Shown piece by piece: positions 10,293-20,091 of a stretch of 64,000 nucleotides of DNA. The position numbers and the translations under genes were made by a program. This DNA comes from CAZOGW01 sp964579415 (GTDB taxonomy: Bacteria; Actinomycetota; Acidimicrobiia; Spongiisociales; UBA5794), in contig CAZOGW010000002.1 in assembly GCA_964579415.1 (NCBI GenBank), positions 15,508 to 79,507 on the forward strand, written 5' to 3'. The number at the start of each line of letters is the position of its first letter. The first letter of the stretch is position 1. Under the pieces are notes generated by a model. The model did not search any database, was not told where the DNA came from, and was given only the letters and a program-made list of their open reading frames with translations.

Positions 10293-12353
10293 TCAGCGGG
10301 CACCGCCGTTGTGCATGGCGAACGAACCGATCTCGACGCCCTGGCGGCGGGCGACTTCGTTGGCCTCGAGAAGAAGCCGGGCCTCCGAGGGCGCCAGATA
10401 CGTGCTCTTGAGCACGTTCATGATCTGTTTGGACCGGTAGTACCGGAAGCCCGGGTTGGGTGTCCGCCAGTCCGGCCCGTAGGTGCCGGCGAGCAGGAGA
10501 TCGGGGTCTCTCGGGACCAGGATCTCGGTGCCCAGCATCTCCCGGCGCTGCACCGGTAGGTAATCGGCCGGGGTGGCAGGGATGGCGTCGTAACCCCAGG
10601 CGCGCCCGTCACGGAACCAGATCGGGTACACGTCGATGTCGATGTCGCCGATCCACACCTTGAACAGGCCGCCGCCGTGGCGGGTGGTCACGTCGAGCCC
10701 GGCCCGCAGCACCGTGTCCACCACCTGGAGAGCCTGCGCCTTGACCTGGACCGGGTCGGTGCAGGCGGTGAGGTATCCCACGTCGAGATCGTCGTCGCCG
10801 GGAATGAACCGACCGTCCCGATGGCAACCCAGCAGTGTCCCGTACAGCACGAAGAGCTCGACCTCGAGCTCCGTCGCGAACACCTCGCGGACGGCCGTGT
10901 AGGCCCCGAGCAGCTCCTCGGGGGAACGGCCCACCGAGTCCGGCGACACCAGGGCGCCCTTCTTGGTGAACAGCTCACCACGGTCGAGCCGGTCGAACAG
11001 GAGACCGTCGCCGTGGGGAACGGACACGGTGAGTTCGACCCCACCGAGATCGGCTGCCAGCGGTGCAGGCCCGGCCGTCACCGAGATACGAGAGGAGGCG
11101 GGGAAGGTGGCCAGCGCAGAGTGGCGCACGGTGAACGTGAAGGCGGGGTGCGAGAACTGCCGGTTGAGATCGACCTGCTTGATGGGCCGCCCGTCGACGG
11201 CCACGGTGACGGTGGGCACCGATCGATCGGCGGCCCGGCCACGGATCCGGAGACCGAGGTGGGTGACGTCCACGGAGAACTCACCTGCGGGGTCGCGGTC
11301 GATGCCGACGCCCCCGGCGGCGGGCAGGACGTCCACGGCCAGAGACGGCTCGACTCGATCGGGGGAACCGATGCGGCACCGGCAGTAGGCGCGGCGGAAC
11401 TCCCACTCCAGGGAGGCGAAGTGCGTCCAAGGTTCGTCGATCGCCGCCAGAACGCCCAGCGCGGTGTCGTAGACCTCCACCGCCTCGGCGAAGCGCCCGA
11501 GATGCTCCAGGGCCTCCCCGTGATGGAACAGCCAGCTCGGCGGAGCCGGACGGCGTCGCAGGGTGATCGCAAGCGGCCAGCGCCGCACCGCCGCCCGCCA
11601 GTCGCGACGGTCGCTGGCGACCCGAGCCGATGCGGCGTGGATGACGCTGGAACGGGGATAGACCTCCCAGCCGGCCTGCACCGCCGCCTCGGCACCCTCC
11701 AGGTCACCCTGTTTGCGCAGGGCTTCGGCCAGGTCGGAATACGCACCCGAGGGACCCGTACCGAACGCCTGCAGGGCGGCGTCGAGCATCTCAGCCGCCT
11801 CGGGATACGATCCGCCGGCGGCGAACGCCCTTCCCGCCCTCCACATGGTGGTGGGATGCGACGTGAGCCGGGCCCGGCGCCGGTACGCCTCGGCGGCGAC
11901 GTCCCAGTCCCCGTGCACCGTCGCCGCGCCGCCGAGACGACGCAGCAGGGAAGGACTTCCGGCGAGGGCGAAGGCGCGGTCGATCTCCGCCGACGACGCC
12001 TCGACCCGGGCGAGGTGGGCGTGGGCGCGGGCGAGCTCGTAGTGCCACACCGGGTCGCCGCGGCCGGTTCGCTCCAGTGACAGGCGCCACGCTTCAGCCG
12101 CCTCTTCCCACCTTCCGGAGGCCGCGGCCCATCGTGCCTCGCAGATCGAACCGAAGGCCGACGGGGCGGCGAAACGCCCCAACCGGTAGGACTGGGCTTC
12201 CGCCCTCCCGGTGACGGAGCGGAGCCGCCGGCCCGGGGCGGAGCGGCGGAAGACGTCACGGGCGACTGCGGTGAATCCGTGGCGGCGAGCCAGCATGGAG
12301 CGCAGGCGGCGGTCCAGCGGGATGCGAAGAATCTCTGGGTCGGCCATCGCCAT
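10293..12353 (-). CDS. TPR-repeat protein with C-terminal LicD-type phosphotransferase domain
   Basis: About 686 residues. The N-terminal half is alpha-helical with Ala/Arg-rich TPR-like repeats (about 60-330). A beta-rich segment follows, then a LicD/fukutin-type domain from about residue 500, with LFVLYGTLLGCHRDGRF, GDDDLDVGYL and IDIDVYPIWF. LicD proteins transfer phosphocholine or another phospho-group from a CDP-activated donor to a glycan. The DDDLD acidic cluster fits metal-dependent chemistry. Starts at 12353 or 12347 are both possible; an upstream extension to 12407 looks non-coding. It is the last gene of the minus-strand run from 20065. The transferred group is unknown. Confidence 0.78.
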   Translation of the reverse strand: MAMADPEILRIPLDRRLRSMLARRHGFTAVARDVFRRSAPGRRLRSVTGRAEAQSYRLGRFAAPSAFGSICEARWAAASGRWEEAAEAWRLSLERTGRGDPVWHYELARAHAHLARVEASSAEIDRAFALAGSPSLLRRLGGAATVHGDWDVAAEAYRRRARLTSHPTTMWRAGRAFAAGGSYPEAAEMLDAALQAFGTGPSGAYSDLAEALRKQGDLEGAEAAVQAGWEVYPRSSVIHAASARVASDRRDWRAAVRRWPLAITLRRRPAPPSWLFHHGEALEHLGRFAEAVEVYDTALGVLAAIDEPWTHFASLEWEFRRAYCRCRIGSPDRVEPSLAVDVLPAAGGVGIDRDPAGEFSVDVTHLGLRIRGRAADRSVPTVTVAVDGRPIKQVDLNRQFSHPAFTFTVRHSALATFPASSRISVTAGPAPLAADLGGVELTVSVPHGDGLLFDRLDRGELFTKKGALVSPDSVGRSPEELLGAYTAVREVFATELEVELFVLYGTLLGCHRDGRFIPGDDDLDVGYLTACTDPVQVKAQALQVVDTVLRAGLDVTTRHGGGLFKVWIGDIDIDVYPIWFRDGRAWGYDAIPATPADYLPVQRREMLGTEILVPRDPDLLLAGTYGPDWRTPNPGFRYYRSKQIMNVLKSTYLAPSEARLLLEANEVARRQGVEIGSFAMHNGGAR

Positions 12354-12514
12354 TTTCCGAATCCCCGTCCGTTCCCGGTAGGCCCCACCGCCCGTCGATG
12401 GCCGCATCCTATCGACGGGCCGTTCCGCGGTCGAGGCTCACACGCGCCACCGGCGAACCCGCTCATCCTCCGGCGACCCCGCCCGCAGGCAGGTGCCGGC
12501 GCCGACCATGGCGC

Positions 12515-13576
12515 CTACCGGGGAAGGCGGCTCTGATAGAAGCGGCGGACCTCATCGGTGGGCCAGCGGAAGCGGCGCGCCACCTGCGGAGCCAGGGCGA
12601 CGGCGGCGGCGGTGGGCGCGGCGTCGGCGAGGGCATGGCGGATGCCGGTTCCGAGAGCTTTGTGGTCGCCGGGCAGCACCCAGGTGACGGCGTCGCCGGC
12701 GTCGAGCATGACGCGGCTGCCGGGCAGGTCGCTGGCGACCACGGGGACACCCGCCGCCAGGTACTCGTAGAGCTTGGTGGGTTGGGAGTGGCGGTAGTTG
12801 GGAAGGTCCCGCAGCGGGACCACCGCCACCGCGTGGCGGGCCACCAGGGGCAGGGCCTGGTCGTGGGCGAGGAACCCGGTCATGTGCAGGTCCACACCGG
12901 AGTCCTGCGCCTGGGACTCGAGATGCAGGCGCAGGTCGGCCGAGCAACGGCCGATGAGGGTGAGGCGCGGGGGCGGCGACAGGTCGGCCACGGCGGCGAC
13001 GAGGACGTCGGCTCCGCGGTCGCGGGTGATGTCGCCCAGGTACACGACGCCATCTCGCTGGGCTGCGGGTACCACCGGGATCTGGGGGCCGGTGAGCAGG
13101 TTGGGGAACACCGGGTGGGGGCGGCGGAAGAACCGCCGGTATCCCTCCTCGGCCAGTGTCACCTCACCGGTGCGCTCGGCGAGGCGGAGCAGCCAGCGGG
13201 CCACGGTGGCGGCGACCGGCCTGAGCGGGCGCGGGACGACCTGTTTGTGAGCCATCTGCGATGCCAGGTTCTCGTGGAGGTCGAACACCACCCGCCGCCT
13301 CAGCAGGCCCGCCAGGATCGTCGCCGGCAGCAGTTCCGGGTCGTGGACCGACGCCACGTCGTAGTCGCCGGCGAGTATCCGCCACGAAGCCCGCAGCGAG
13401 CGGGAGAGCCGCCCCCCGGGAAGCAGTTCCACGGTGATCCCCTGCGACGATTCCGGGCCCGGCGCCCGCACCGCGTAGCGGACGTCGGCGACGGTACGCA
13501 GCGACTCGATCAGCTTGAGGCGGATGCGGGGGTCGTCGGGCGGGTGGACCGAGGTGACGACCAGGATGCGTTTCAC
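12515..13576 (-). CDS. Family 4-like glycosyltransferase (GT-B fold)
   Basis: Retaining GT-B transferase of 353 residues. The N-terminal domain has ILVVTSVHPPDDPRIR and HDPELLPA. The C-terminal nucleotide-sugar domain has VVYLGDITRDRGAD, then YRHSQPTKLYEYLAAGVPVV, which carries the usual Glu and Gly-Val-Pro signature. The GTG at 13576 begins the Rossmann strand; an upstream extension runs into the neighbouring gene. Only 7 bases separate it from the nucleotide-sugar dehydrogenase, so they are probably co-transcribed. The donor could be the sugar acid made by that dehydrogenase, which is inference. Confidence 0.85.
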   Translation of the reverse strand: MKRILVVTSVHPPDDPRIRLKLIESLRTVADVRYAVRAPGPESSQGITVELLPGGRLSRSLRASWRILAGDYDVASVHDPELLPATILAGLLRRRVVFDLHENLASQMAHKQVVPRPLRPVAATVARWLLRLAERTGEVTLAEEGYRRFFRRPHPVFPNLLTGPQIPVVPAAQRDGVVYLGDITRDRGADVLVAAVADLSPPPRLTLIGRCSADLRLHLESQAQDSGVDLHMTGFLAHDQALPLVARHAVAVVPLRDLPNYRHSQPTKLYEYLAAGVPVVASDLPGSRVMLDAGDAVTWVLPGDHKALGTGIRHALADAAPTAAAVALAPQVARRFRWPTDEVRRFYQSRLPR

Positions 13577-13583
13577 CGGAGGC

Positions 13584-14876
13584 TCATAAGGCGAAGACGT
13601 TGTCCCGGTCGAGGCGGTTGCGTCGATAGGCGCCGCGGGTGTCGAGCACGGTGGGGACCGCATCGGCGATGGCCCCGAGATCGAGCGAGGCATGATCGGT
13701 GAGGATCACCGCCAGCTGGTACCCGCCGAGGGCATCCCCGCCGGCGGGGGTGAAGCCGTGGGCGGCGATGCGCTCTTCACCCACCAGCGGATCGAGGACC
13801 CCGATCTCGGCCCCGCGGTCCGCCAGCAGCCGCAGCACGTCGATCGACGCCGATTCGCGGTCGTCGGCGACGTTGGGTTTGTAGGCGATCCCGACGCCGA
13901 GTATCCGGGTGCCGGCGATCGGTAGGCGACGCTCGTTGAGCAGCGCGGCGACGCGTTCGACGGTGTAGGTGGGCATCGCCTTGTTCACCTGCTCGGCGAG
14001 GTCGATGAACCTGGTGGCGACGTTGGCCTCCTTGGCCCGCCATGCCAGGTACTGCGGGTCGAGCGGTATGCAGTGCCCGCCGACTCCGGGGCCCGGATAG
14101 AACGCCTGGAAGCCGAAAGGCTTGGTGGCGGCCGCGTCGACCACCTCCCAGATGTCGATGTCCAGCTCGTGGGCCAGTTGCGCCATCTCGTTGATCAGCG
14201 CGATGTTGACGGAGCGGTAGGTGTTCTCCAGGAGCTTGGCCATCTCGGCGATGCGCGCCGACGACACCGGATGCACCGAGGACACGACGCGGCGATAGGC
14301 GGCTGCGGCCACCTCGGTGGAGACGGGAGAAACGCCGCCGACCACCTTGGGTATGTCCCCCGTAGAGATGTCCCGACCCGGGTCGACCCGCTCCGGCGAG
14401 AAGGCGACGAACACGTCCTCGTCAAGGACCAGCCCGCCGGAGGTGGCTGCCTCCACCATCACCTCCTCGGTGGTCCCCGGGTATGTCGTCGACTCGAGCG
14501 ACACCAGTGTTCCCGGCTTCACCACGGCGGCGACGGTCTCCGCGGCCGAGTGGATGTAGGAGAGGTCGGGTTCGCGGTGGCGGCCCAGCGGGCTGGGGAC
14601 GCAGACGAAGATCGCGTCCGCTGCAGTGAGCACGGCAGGGTGGGTGGACACGGTCAGCCCTGCGTCGAGGGCGTCGCGCAGCGTAGCCCCGGGCACGTCG
14701 CCGATCGTCGAGCGCCCCGAGGCCAGCCGCTCCACATGCTCCTCGGACACGTCGAAACCGAGGACGCCCAACCCCTTCTGTGTCATGCCGACCGCCAGCG
14801 GCAATCCGACATAGCCGAGACCGATCACCCCGGCTGTCCAGGGCTCCTCGGCGAAGAATCGGGCGCGATCGTGCAT
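13584..14876 (-). CDS. Nucleotide-sugar 6-dehydrogenase, WbpA/UDP-GlcNAc dehydrogenase-like
   Basis: NAD-dependent oxidation of a UDP-hexose(NAc) at C6 to the uronic acid. The Rossmann motif GLGYVG is at residues 19-24. Other markers are CVPSPLG, ESTTYPGTTEE and FSPERVDPG, which are closer to UDP-GlcNAc/ManNAc dehydrogenases than to UDP-glucose dehydrogenase. The catalytic Cys is at about residue 269 in GVGGHCIPLDP, and the C-terminal domain has GVGIAYKPNVADDRES. The 430-residue length is normal. It supplies an acidic sugar donor for the surrounding transferases. UDP-glucose remains a possible substrate. A relic of a second copy of this gene's 5' end lies near 20.1 kb. Confidence 0.85.
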   Translation of the reverse strand: MHDRARFFAEEPWTAGVIGLGYVGLPLAVGMTQKGLGVLGFDVSEEHVERLASGRSTIGDVPGATLRDALDAGLTVSTHPAVLTAADAIFVCVPSPLGRHREPDLSYIHSAAETVAAVVKPGTLVSLESTTYPGTTEEVMVEAATSGGLVLDEDVFVAFSPERVDPGRDISTGDIPKVVGGVSPVSTEVAAAAYRRVVSSVHPVSSARIAEMAKLLENTYRSVNIALINEMAQLAHELDIDIWEVVDAAATKPFGFQAFYPGPGVGGHCIPLDPQYLAWRAKEANVATRFIDLAEQVNKAMPTYTVERVAALLNERRLPIAGTRILGVGIAYKPNVADDRESASIDVLRLLADRGAEIGVLDPLVGEERIAAHGFTPAGGDALGGYQLAVILTDHASLDLGAIADAVPTVLDTRGAYRRNRLDRDNVFAL

Positions 14877-14940
14877 TGAATATCCCTGGGTCGGGGTGCG
14901 GCGATTCTAGGAGGAGCTTCCCGCCTACGACACGTCAGCC

Positions 14941-17067
14941 TCAGGGTCCGATGCGAGTGAGCGTTCGGTCACCGGGGTCGCCATCGACGAGGAGGATGTC
15001 GATCTGGTTGCTGCCACTCACCAGGCTGCTCGGAGGCAGGAGGACATCGAACAGCTCTGGGTCGTCCGCCGACTGGTGAGATCTCGTCACCGCCACCACG
15101 ACCCCGTTGACGCCCACTGCGAGCAGCGCGGGATCCGACCCTACCTCTGGACGTTCCAGGGTGCCCCTGATCATGATGGGGAGGACCGCGGCGGAGATAT
15201 CGACGTCGGCGAGCGCCTGGGCGCCCTCCGCCGACGCCACCAGCGGAGAGGTTCCGGAGGGGAACTGGTCGACGGCGACACCGAGAAGGTCGGCGGTGCC
15301 GTCCGGGACCAGGTCGTACGGAGTGCCGCCACGGAAGATCTCCACCTTGCGAGCGGCGGCGGCCAGCTTCTCCTCGCCACCGGCCCCGAAGTCGACCGTC
15401 CCACCGCCGACGATGGTGCTCCCGCTTCGCTCCGGCCGGTCTGTGGCGAGGAGGGATGTCCCCTCCACTTCCCAGGGGAGGGCGAGGCCGATGGCGTCCG
15501 CCATGGTGGGAAGGATGTCGTGGATCTCGGCGCGGTAGTCGTCGATGCCGCCGGTTTCCTGACGAGGGGTCTTGATGAACAGCGGGATGGCGGCGATCTC
15601 GCCGACGCTGTCCTCGGTGGCGGCGCGCCGGTTCTCCACGTCGGGGCGGAACACGATGCCGTGGTCGGCGGCGACTACGAGCAGGGTCTCGTCGTAGATA
15701 CCGAGAGCCTCGAGCCGGGCGATGAGCCGCCCGATCAGGGTGTCGACGAACTGGACCTGGAGGAGGTGACGCTGGTACACCTGGTTCACCGGCCACGGGT
15801 CGCTGAGCCACGTGTTCCCGTCAGCGCCGAGTTGGGGTCGCGGCGGCACGAAACTCTGCCCGTCGGGCAGGTACTCCCAGCGGCCATGGGGGAGCATCAC
15901 GTGGATGAAGTCGAGCGTCGGACGCTCACCGCGCACATCGATGCCGTCGACGAACCCCTCGAACGTCGCCTTGCGACCGGCGCGGACCGCTTCGTTGAAG
16001 AGCGCCCGCACCGCGTCCGGATCCGAGAACCCGGCAACGGGTTCCGCCGGCACATCAGCGACCTCTGCGAACGCCCCCCATGCCTGGTCGATGGGGGGAA
16101 GGGACCGGGTGAGGTCCTCGGGAAGGAGCATGTGGGCGGCCACAACCCGCAGATCCGCGGCCATGGCCCGCCATCTCTCCCGATTCGGGACAGGATCGAG
16201 CGGGGACTCCTCGCACACCAGCGGGGGGCACAAGGCGGTGATCGGCTCCATGGCGTCCACGTCGTAGACGCCGCCGAGAAGCGTGAACAGGTTGCGGGGA
16301 TGGTCGAAGGCGGTGGGGGTCTCCTCCAGGTCGGGCGTATAGCCGGTCAGTGCCGCCGGGACAGCCCACTGCGTCAGCCGCGCCGTGGTGACGGCGTTGC
16401 GGTACCAAGTGGCGTCGCCGGCAAGGCGGGCGAAGGCGGGATAGAGGTCGGACTGCAGCTCGCCCTCACCGTCGATGAGTGAGGCCACCGGGAACTCGTC
16501 GAACATCACCATCACGATGGGTGGGGGATCGGCGACGACTACGCCCGCCACGGCCACCGTGTCGGAGGCGGTGACGAGACGGGAGGCGGGAGAGAGAAAG
16601 AGAAAGAACGCCGGTACCGCCAGGACGGCCACCGACCCGAACACGAGCAGGGATCTCACCGGCTCGAACCTGAAGTAGGCCACCGCCGAGACCAGCCCGA
16701 GGAGGAACGCCAGCAACAGCTGCACCGGCCCCGGGAGCGAGCCCAGCGGAGTATGCCTCAGGATCACGGCGGCAAGCACCCCGGCGAGGACGGTGAGCAC
16801 CGCTCCGTGAAACAGGCGGCCCGCCGTGCCGTTCAGCGAGTATGCACACAGGACGACGAGGCCCACCAGGATGGGCAGGAGGATCCCGGCGACAAGCGCC
16901 AGCAGGACCACCTCGGCTCGGGTGGCGTCAGCGGCCACGAAGAATTCGGGGTTGTCCCCCAGCAGGTTGAGGACGGGCTGCACAATGCCCAACACGAGCA
17001 AGGTGGCACAGGAGGTGATGATCTCGACAGGCCCGATGTCTCGCCCCGCCGGAGGGGCCTCAGCCAT
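14941..17067 (-). CDS. Membrane sulfatase-family protein, LTA-synthase-like
   Basis: About 708 residues. Five hydrophobic helices lie in residues 15-165. An extracytoplasmic alkaline-phosphatase/sulfatase fold follows, with VMVMFDEFP (first metal Asp), a Thr-containing segment TARLTQWAVPA (candidate nucleophile region), HVMLPHGRW and VVAADHGIVF (second metal site). The family includes lipoteichoic acid synthases, phosphoethanolamine transferases and true sulfatases. The membrane topology favours phospho-group transfer to an envelope glycan, but a Cys-type sulfatase motif is not seen, so hydrolysis of sulfate esters is less likely. The ATG at 17067 overlaps the upstream glycosyltransferase stop by 8 bases. 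Confidence 0.78.
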   Translation of the reverse strand: MAEAPPAGRDIGPVEIITSCATLLVLGIVQPVLNLLGDNPEFFVAADATRAEVVLLALVAGILLPILVGLVVLCAYSLNGTAGRLFHGAVLTVLAGVLAAVILRHTPLGSLPGPVQLLLAFLLGLVSAVAYFRFEPVRSLLVFGSVAVLAVPAFFLFLSPASRLVTASDTVAVAGVVVADPPPIVMVMFDEFPVASLIDGEGELQSDLYPAFARLAGDATWYRNAVTTARLTQWAVPAALTGYTPDLEETPTAFDHPRNLFTLLGGVYDVDAMEPITALCPPLVCEESPLDPVPNRERWRAMAADLRVVAAHMLLPEDLTRSLPPIDQAWGAFAEVADVPAEPVAGFSDPDAVRALFNEAVRAGRKATFEGFVDGIDVRGERPTLDFIHVMLPHGRWEYLPDGQSFVPPRPQLGADGNTWLSDPWPVNQVYQRHLLQVQFVDTLIGRLIARLEALGIYDETLLVVAADHGIVFRPDVENRRAATEDSVGEIAAIPLFIKTPRQETGGIDDYRAEIHDILPTMADAIGLALPWEVEGTSLLATDRPERSGSTIVGGGTVDFGAGGEEKLAAAARKVEIFRGGTPYDLVPDGTADLLGVAVDQFPSGTSPLVASAEGAQALADVDISAAVLPIMIRGTLERPEVGSDPALLAVGVNGVVVAVTRSHQSADDPELFDVLLPPSSLVSGSNQIDILLVDGDPGDRTLTRIGP

Positions 17068-20065
17068 ATGTGTTGCCGTCGCAGTCCATGGCACGACCAG
17101 CCAGCAGGGGGCGCAGCAGGTCGGAGATCTGCTGTGCCCGGTGAGCGAAGGTGTGGTGCCCGAGAACCAGATCGCGGCCCCGGCGGGCGCGTTCGGTCCG
17201 CGACCAATCGTTGCCGAGGAGGTCGCCTACGAGGCCGGCGAGGTCGTCGGTGCCGGAGTAGGTGTCCACCACGCCGTCGAACAGAGCACCGAGACCCTCC
17301 ACGAGGTCGGACACCACGACGGCGCCGCTGGCCAACGCGTCGAAGACCGCGGGGGCCACGATGCCGTGCTCCGCCAGCTCCGGCAAGTGACGGTGAACGA
17401 CGACGCCCGCCGAGGCGTACATCTCGGCGAGTCGGCCCTCCCAGGCCGGTGGCTCGACGTCCTCGACGGCGTCGCCGTCCTCGCTGGTGACCGGCTCTCC
17501 GGCGGCAGGCGCCTGCTCTGTGGATATCGAAGCCCCGGTGACGTAGACGACCTCTGCGGTAAGGCCCGGATCGGGCTCGGCGCTACCGAACTGCGTGCCG
17601 TCGGCGGCGAACGGCAGGTGGACGACAGGCACGCTCGCCTCCGCCGCCAGTCGCTCCGCGGCGCGTGCCGACGCGACACAGACAAGGTCGTACCTCTCAC
17701 ACTCCTGAGGGGTGACCTCGCCGGCGTGGCTGGTGATCCAGAGCACGTTGACCTGGGCGCTCTTGGGTGTGTACCGGACCGCTCCGCGGAGGTGGACGAC
17801 CACGTCGACATCCTGCCGGTCTTCCCTGTCCCAGTCGGGGAGGAAGTGGATCTCACCGGCGAACCCCTGCGTTTCCATCGCCCGCAACAGACTGCGGGCG
17901 ACGTGGTGGTCGTTCGAGCCGGCCGCCTCCTCAGCATCGATGGCGGCCACCTTGGCCGCCACGCGGGGCCGCTCCACCGTGGCCATGGCCAGCTCGGCGA
18001 ACTCGCGGGCGCGCTGGCCGTAGGTGTGACGCTCGAGGACCGTGGCGCGCAGCTTGTCCGCCAGTTCGCGACGCGCCGCCTCGTCGCCGAGGTAGCGGTC
18101 GAGAAGTTCCCGCAGCTCCCGCCCGTCACGGTAGGTGGGTAACAGCCCTCCGAACAGCTCCGCGGATCCGATCGGGTTGTTGGACACGACGAGGGTGCCG
18201 CAGGCGAGGGCATCGAAGACCCTGCTGTTGACGAACCCGTGCGGGAGGGTGTGGTGGGCGGTGTCGTCGAGCAGAATGTCGACCGACCGGTACACGTCCG
18301 GCAGGAGTTCGTAGGGAAGGTGCCCTCGCCAGTAGCGGAGCGCCAGCGGTTCCTCCCGCCAGTTCTTGCCGAAGAGGAGGAATCGCTCCCCGGTACGGAC
18401 GTCGAGGTCGCCCAGGACGCTCCGACCGAAGCCCCAGTTGTTGCCGGTGAACGCGTAGTCGGCACGAAACGTAACCGAAGCCGCTCCGGGCTGGAAACGC
18501 TCCGGGTTCGTGGCGAGGGGTAGCACCGGGGGCTCACGCAGGGCGAACCTTGCCAGTGCCTCGGCGGCGAGGTGGCTCGACGCGACCACCTGGTCGTAGG
18601 CGTCGAACCATGGGTGAGACATCCAGCGCTCCACCCAGTTACGCACCCAGGCGATGGTTACAGCTCCTGTCGGTGCTCGCCTTACGTCGAACGAGTCGAG
18701 CAACCCGATGACGACGTCCACGTCGTCGGGCAACTCGTACCAGCGGTGCCCGCGCCGCTCGGCGTACACGACCTCCCAGCCCTGGGCGGCGAAAGCGTCG
18801 CCGAGTTCGTGGGCCGTGTACCAGTCGCCCCAGCCCTTGGTGACATCGTCCTCGGTGATTGTGATGGCGACCTTGGGGGGCGAGCCGCCGGCCCACACAC
18901 CCTGCCCGCCGAGGCGGGCCCTCCTCACCGAGCGGGACACCAGGGGTCCCCACGTCTCGGCATACTGTCGCCAGTTGCCCATGTGGTTGATGCGGGCTAC
19001 ATCCCGGGCGAGGCCGCGCCTGGTAGAAGACTCGGCGTGGAACAGCACCGCCTCTCCGGCCAGGGCGATGCGGCCGTGGCGCCGCAGCTTGAGACAGAGG
19101 TCCAGGTCCTCGCACCCGTACACGTAGCCCGGAGTGAATCCTCCCACCGCCTCGAAGCCGCTCCGGGTCACCAGGAGTGCCGCCCCGGTGGCCGCCGCCA
19201 CCTCGATCGTCTCAACGAGTGCCGGGTCGGTGGGGTCGGACCATTCGATGTTGGTGGCGTGAGGGGCTCCCTCGCGGAAACCGAAGCGGATCCCGCGGTG
19301 TTGAACGGTGCAGGCGGTTCCTCCCTGGCCGGTTTCACGATGCACCATGAGCGCCCCCACGGCCACCCATCCCCCGCCGCCGCCGAGGGTGGCCACCATC
19401 GCTCCCAGCCAGTCGTCGGTGATCGGCTCGACGTCGTTGTTGAGGAACAGGAGCAGGTCCCCCCCTGCCAGTTCCGCCGCCTGGTTGTTGCCCTCGGAGA
19501 ACGAAGCGTTCTCCTGGTTCCTCACCACTCGCAGCGGGAAACTCCAGTCGCTACCGAGGACATCGGCGGTGTCGTCACCGGACGCGTTGTCCACGACGAC
19601 GACCTCAAAGGAGCGGTACCGGGTGGCATCGAGCGCCGGGAGCAGCCGTCGCAGGTGGTGGGCACCGTCGCGGGTGAGGATGATGATGGTCACCAGCGGG
19701 CCTGACACCGGGTGGCGCGCCGGGCGCAACTCGGCGATCCGCCCGGCCACGTCCTCCCGGGACTTCCTGGCCGGGACCGCTCTTGTCATCGCGGGCGCGG
19801 GGACCGGATCGGCGGCAACGGGCTTCTTCCGCCCTCGCGCCAGATCAAAGAGGGGACGGAGCGGGCGGGTCAGTGCGAGCGACAGCCGTACGATGCGCCG
19901 CCCGGCAAGACGCTCGTAGGAGCGCTGCGCCGCCTCGGCGACGCGCTCCGCCGACCGGGCCTGCGCCGCCAGGTCGGCGAGCTCCTCCTTCAGTCTGATG
20001 TTCTCGCGCTGCAGCGCCTCCGGGGGCGGCGTAGCACCGGTCGGCAGGGGGTGATCGTCGGGCAT
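17060..20065 (-). CDS. Multidomain glycosyltransferase: coiled coil, GT2, two GT-B-like domains
   Basis: Protein of 1001 residues. A short coiled coil (about 18-55) is followed by a basic helix (GRRIVRLSLALTRPLRPL). A GT2 domain lies at about 122-330, with TIIILTRDGAHHL, LLLFLNNDVEP and GCEDLDLCLKLR. Two consecutive GT-B-like regions follow: about 395-700, with VNSRVFDALACGTLVVSNNP, and about 740-990, with VFDALASGAVVVSDLVEG. Such proteins can add several residues of a repeating glycan. It is the first gene of a minus-strand run (sulfatase, dehydrogenase, GT4, LicD). Substrates are unknown. Confidence 0.82.
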   Translation of the reverse strand: MPDDHPLPTGATPPPEALQRENIRLKEELADLAAQARSAERVAEAAQRSYERLAGRRIVRLSLALTRPLRPLFDLARGRKKPVAADPVPAPAMTRAVPARKSREDVAGRIAELRPARHPVSGPLVTIIILTRDGAHHLRRLLPALDATRYRSFEVVVVDNASGDDTADVLGSDWSFPLRVVRNQENASFSEGNNQAAELAGGDLLLFLNNDVEPITDDWLGAMVATLGGGGGWVAVGALMVHRETGQGGTACTVQHRGIRFGFREGAPHATNIEWSDPTDPALVETIEVAAATGAALLVTRSGFEAVGGFTPGYVYGCEDLDLCLKLRRHGRIALAGEAVLFHAESSTRRGLARDVARINHMGNWRQYAETWGPLVSRSVRRARLGGQGVWAGGSPPKVAITITEDDVTKGWGDWYTAHELGDAFAAQGWEVVYAERRGHRWYELPDDVDVVIGLLDSFDVRRAPTGAVTIAWVRNWVERWMSHPWFDAYDQVVASSHLAAEALARFALREPPVLPLATNPERFQPGAASVTFRADYAFTGNNWGFGRSVLGDLDVRTGERFLLFGKNWREEPLALRYWRGHLPYELLPDVYRSVDILLDDTAHHTLPHGFVNSRVFDALACGTLVVSNNPIGSAELFGGLLPTYRDGRELRELLDRYLGDEAARRELADKLRATVLERHTYGQRAREFAELAMATVERPRVAAKVAAIDAEEAAGSNDHHVARSLLRAMETQGFAGEIHFLPDWDREDRQDVDVVVHLRGAVRYTPKSAQVNVLWITSHAGEVTPQECERYDLVCVASARAAERLAAEASVPVVHLPFAADGTQFGSAEPDPGLTAEVVYVTGASISTEQAPAAGEPVTSEDGDAVEDVEPPAWEGRLAEMYASAGVVVHRHLPELAEHGIVAPAVFDALASGAVVVSDLVEGLGALFDGVVDTYSGTDDLAGLVGDLLGNDWSRTERARRGRDLVLGHHTFAHRAQQISDLLRPLLAGRAMDCDGNTYG

Positions 20066-20091
20066 GCCGGGGAGTCTAAGTGGGCCGGAGC

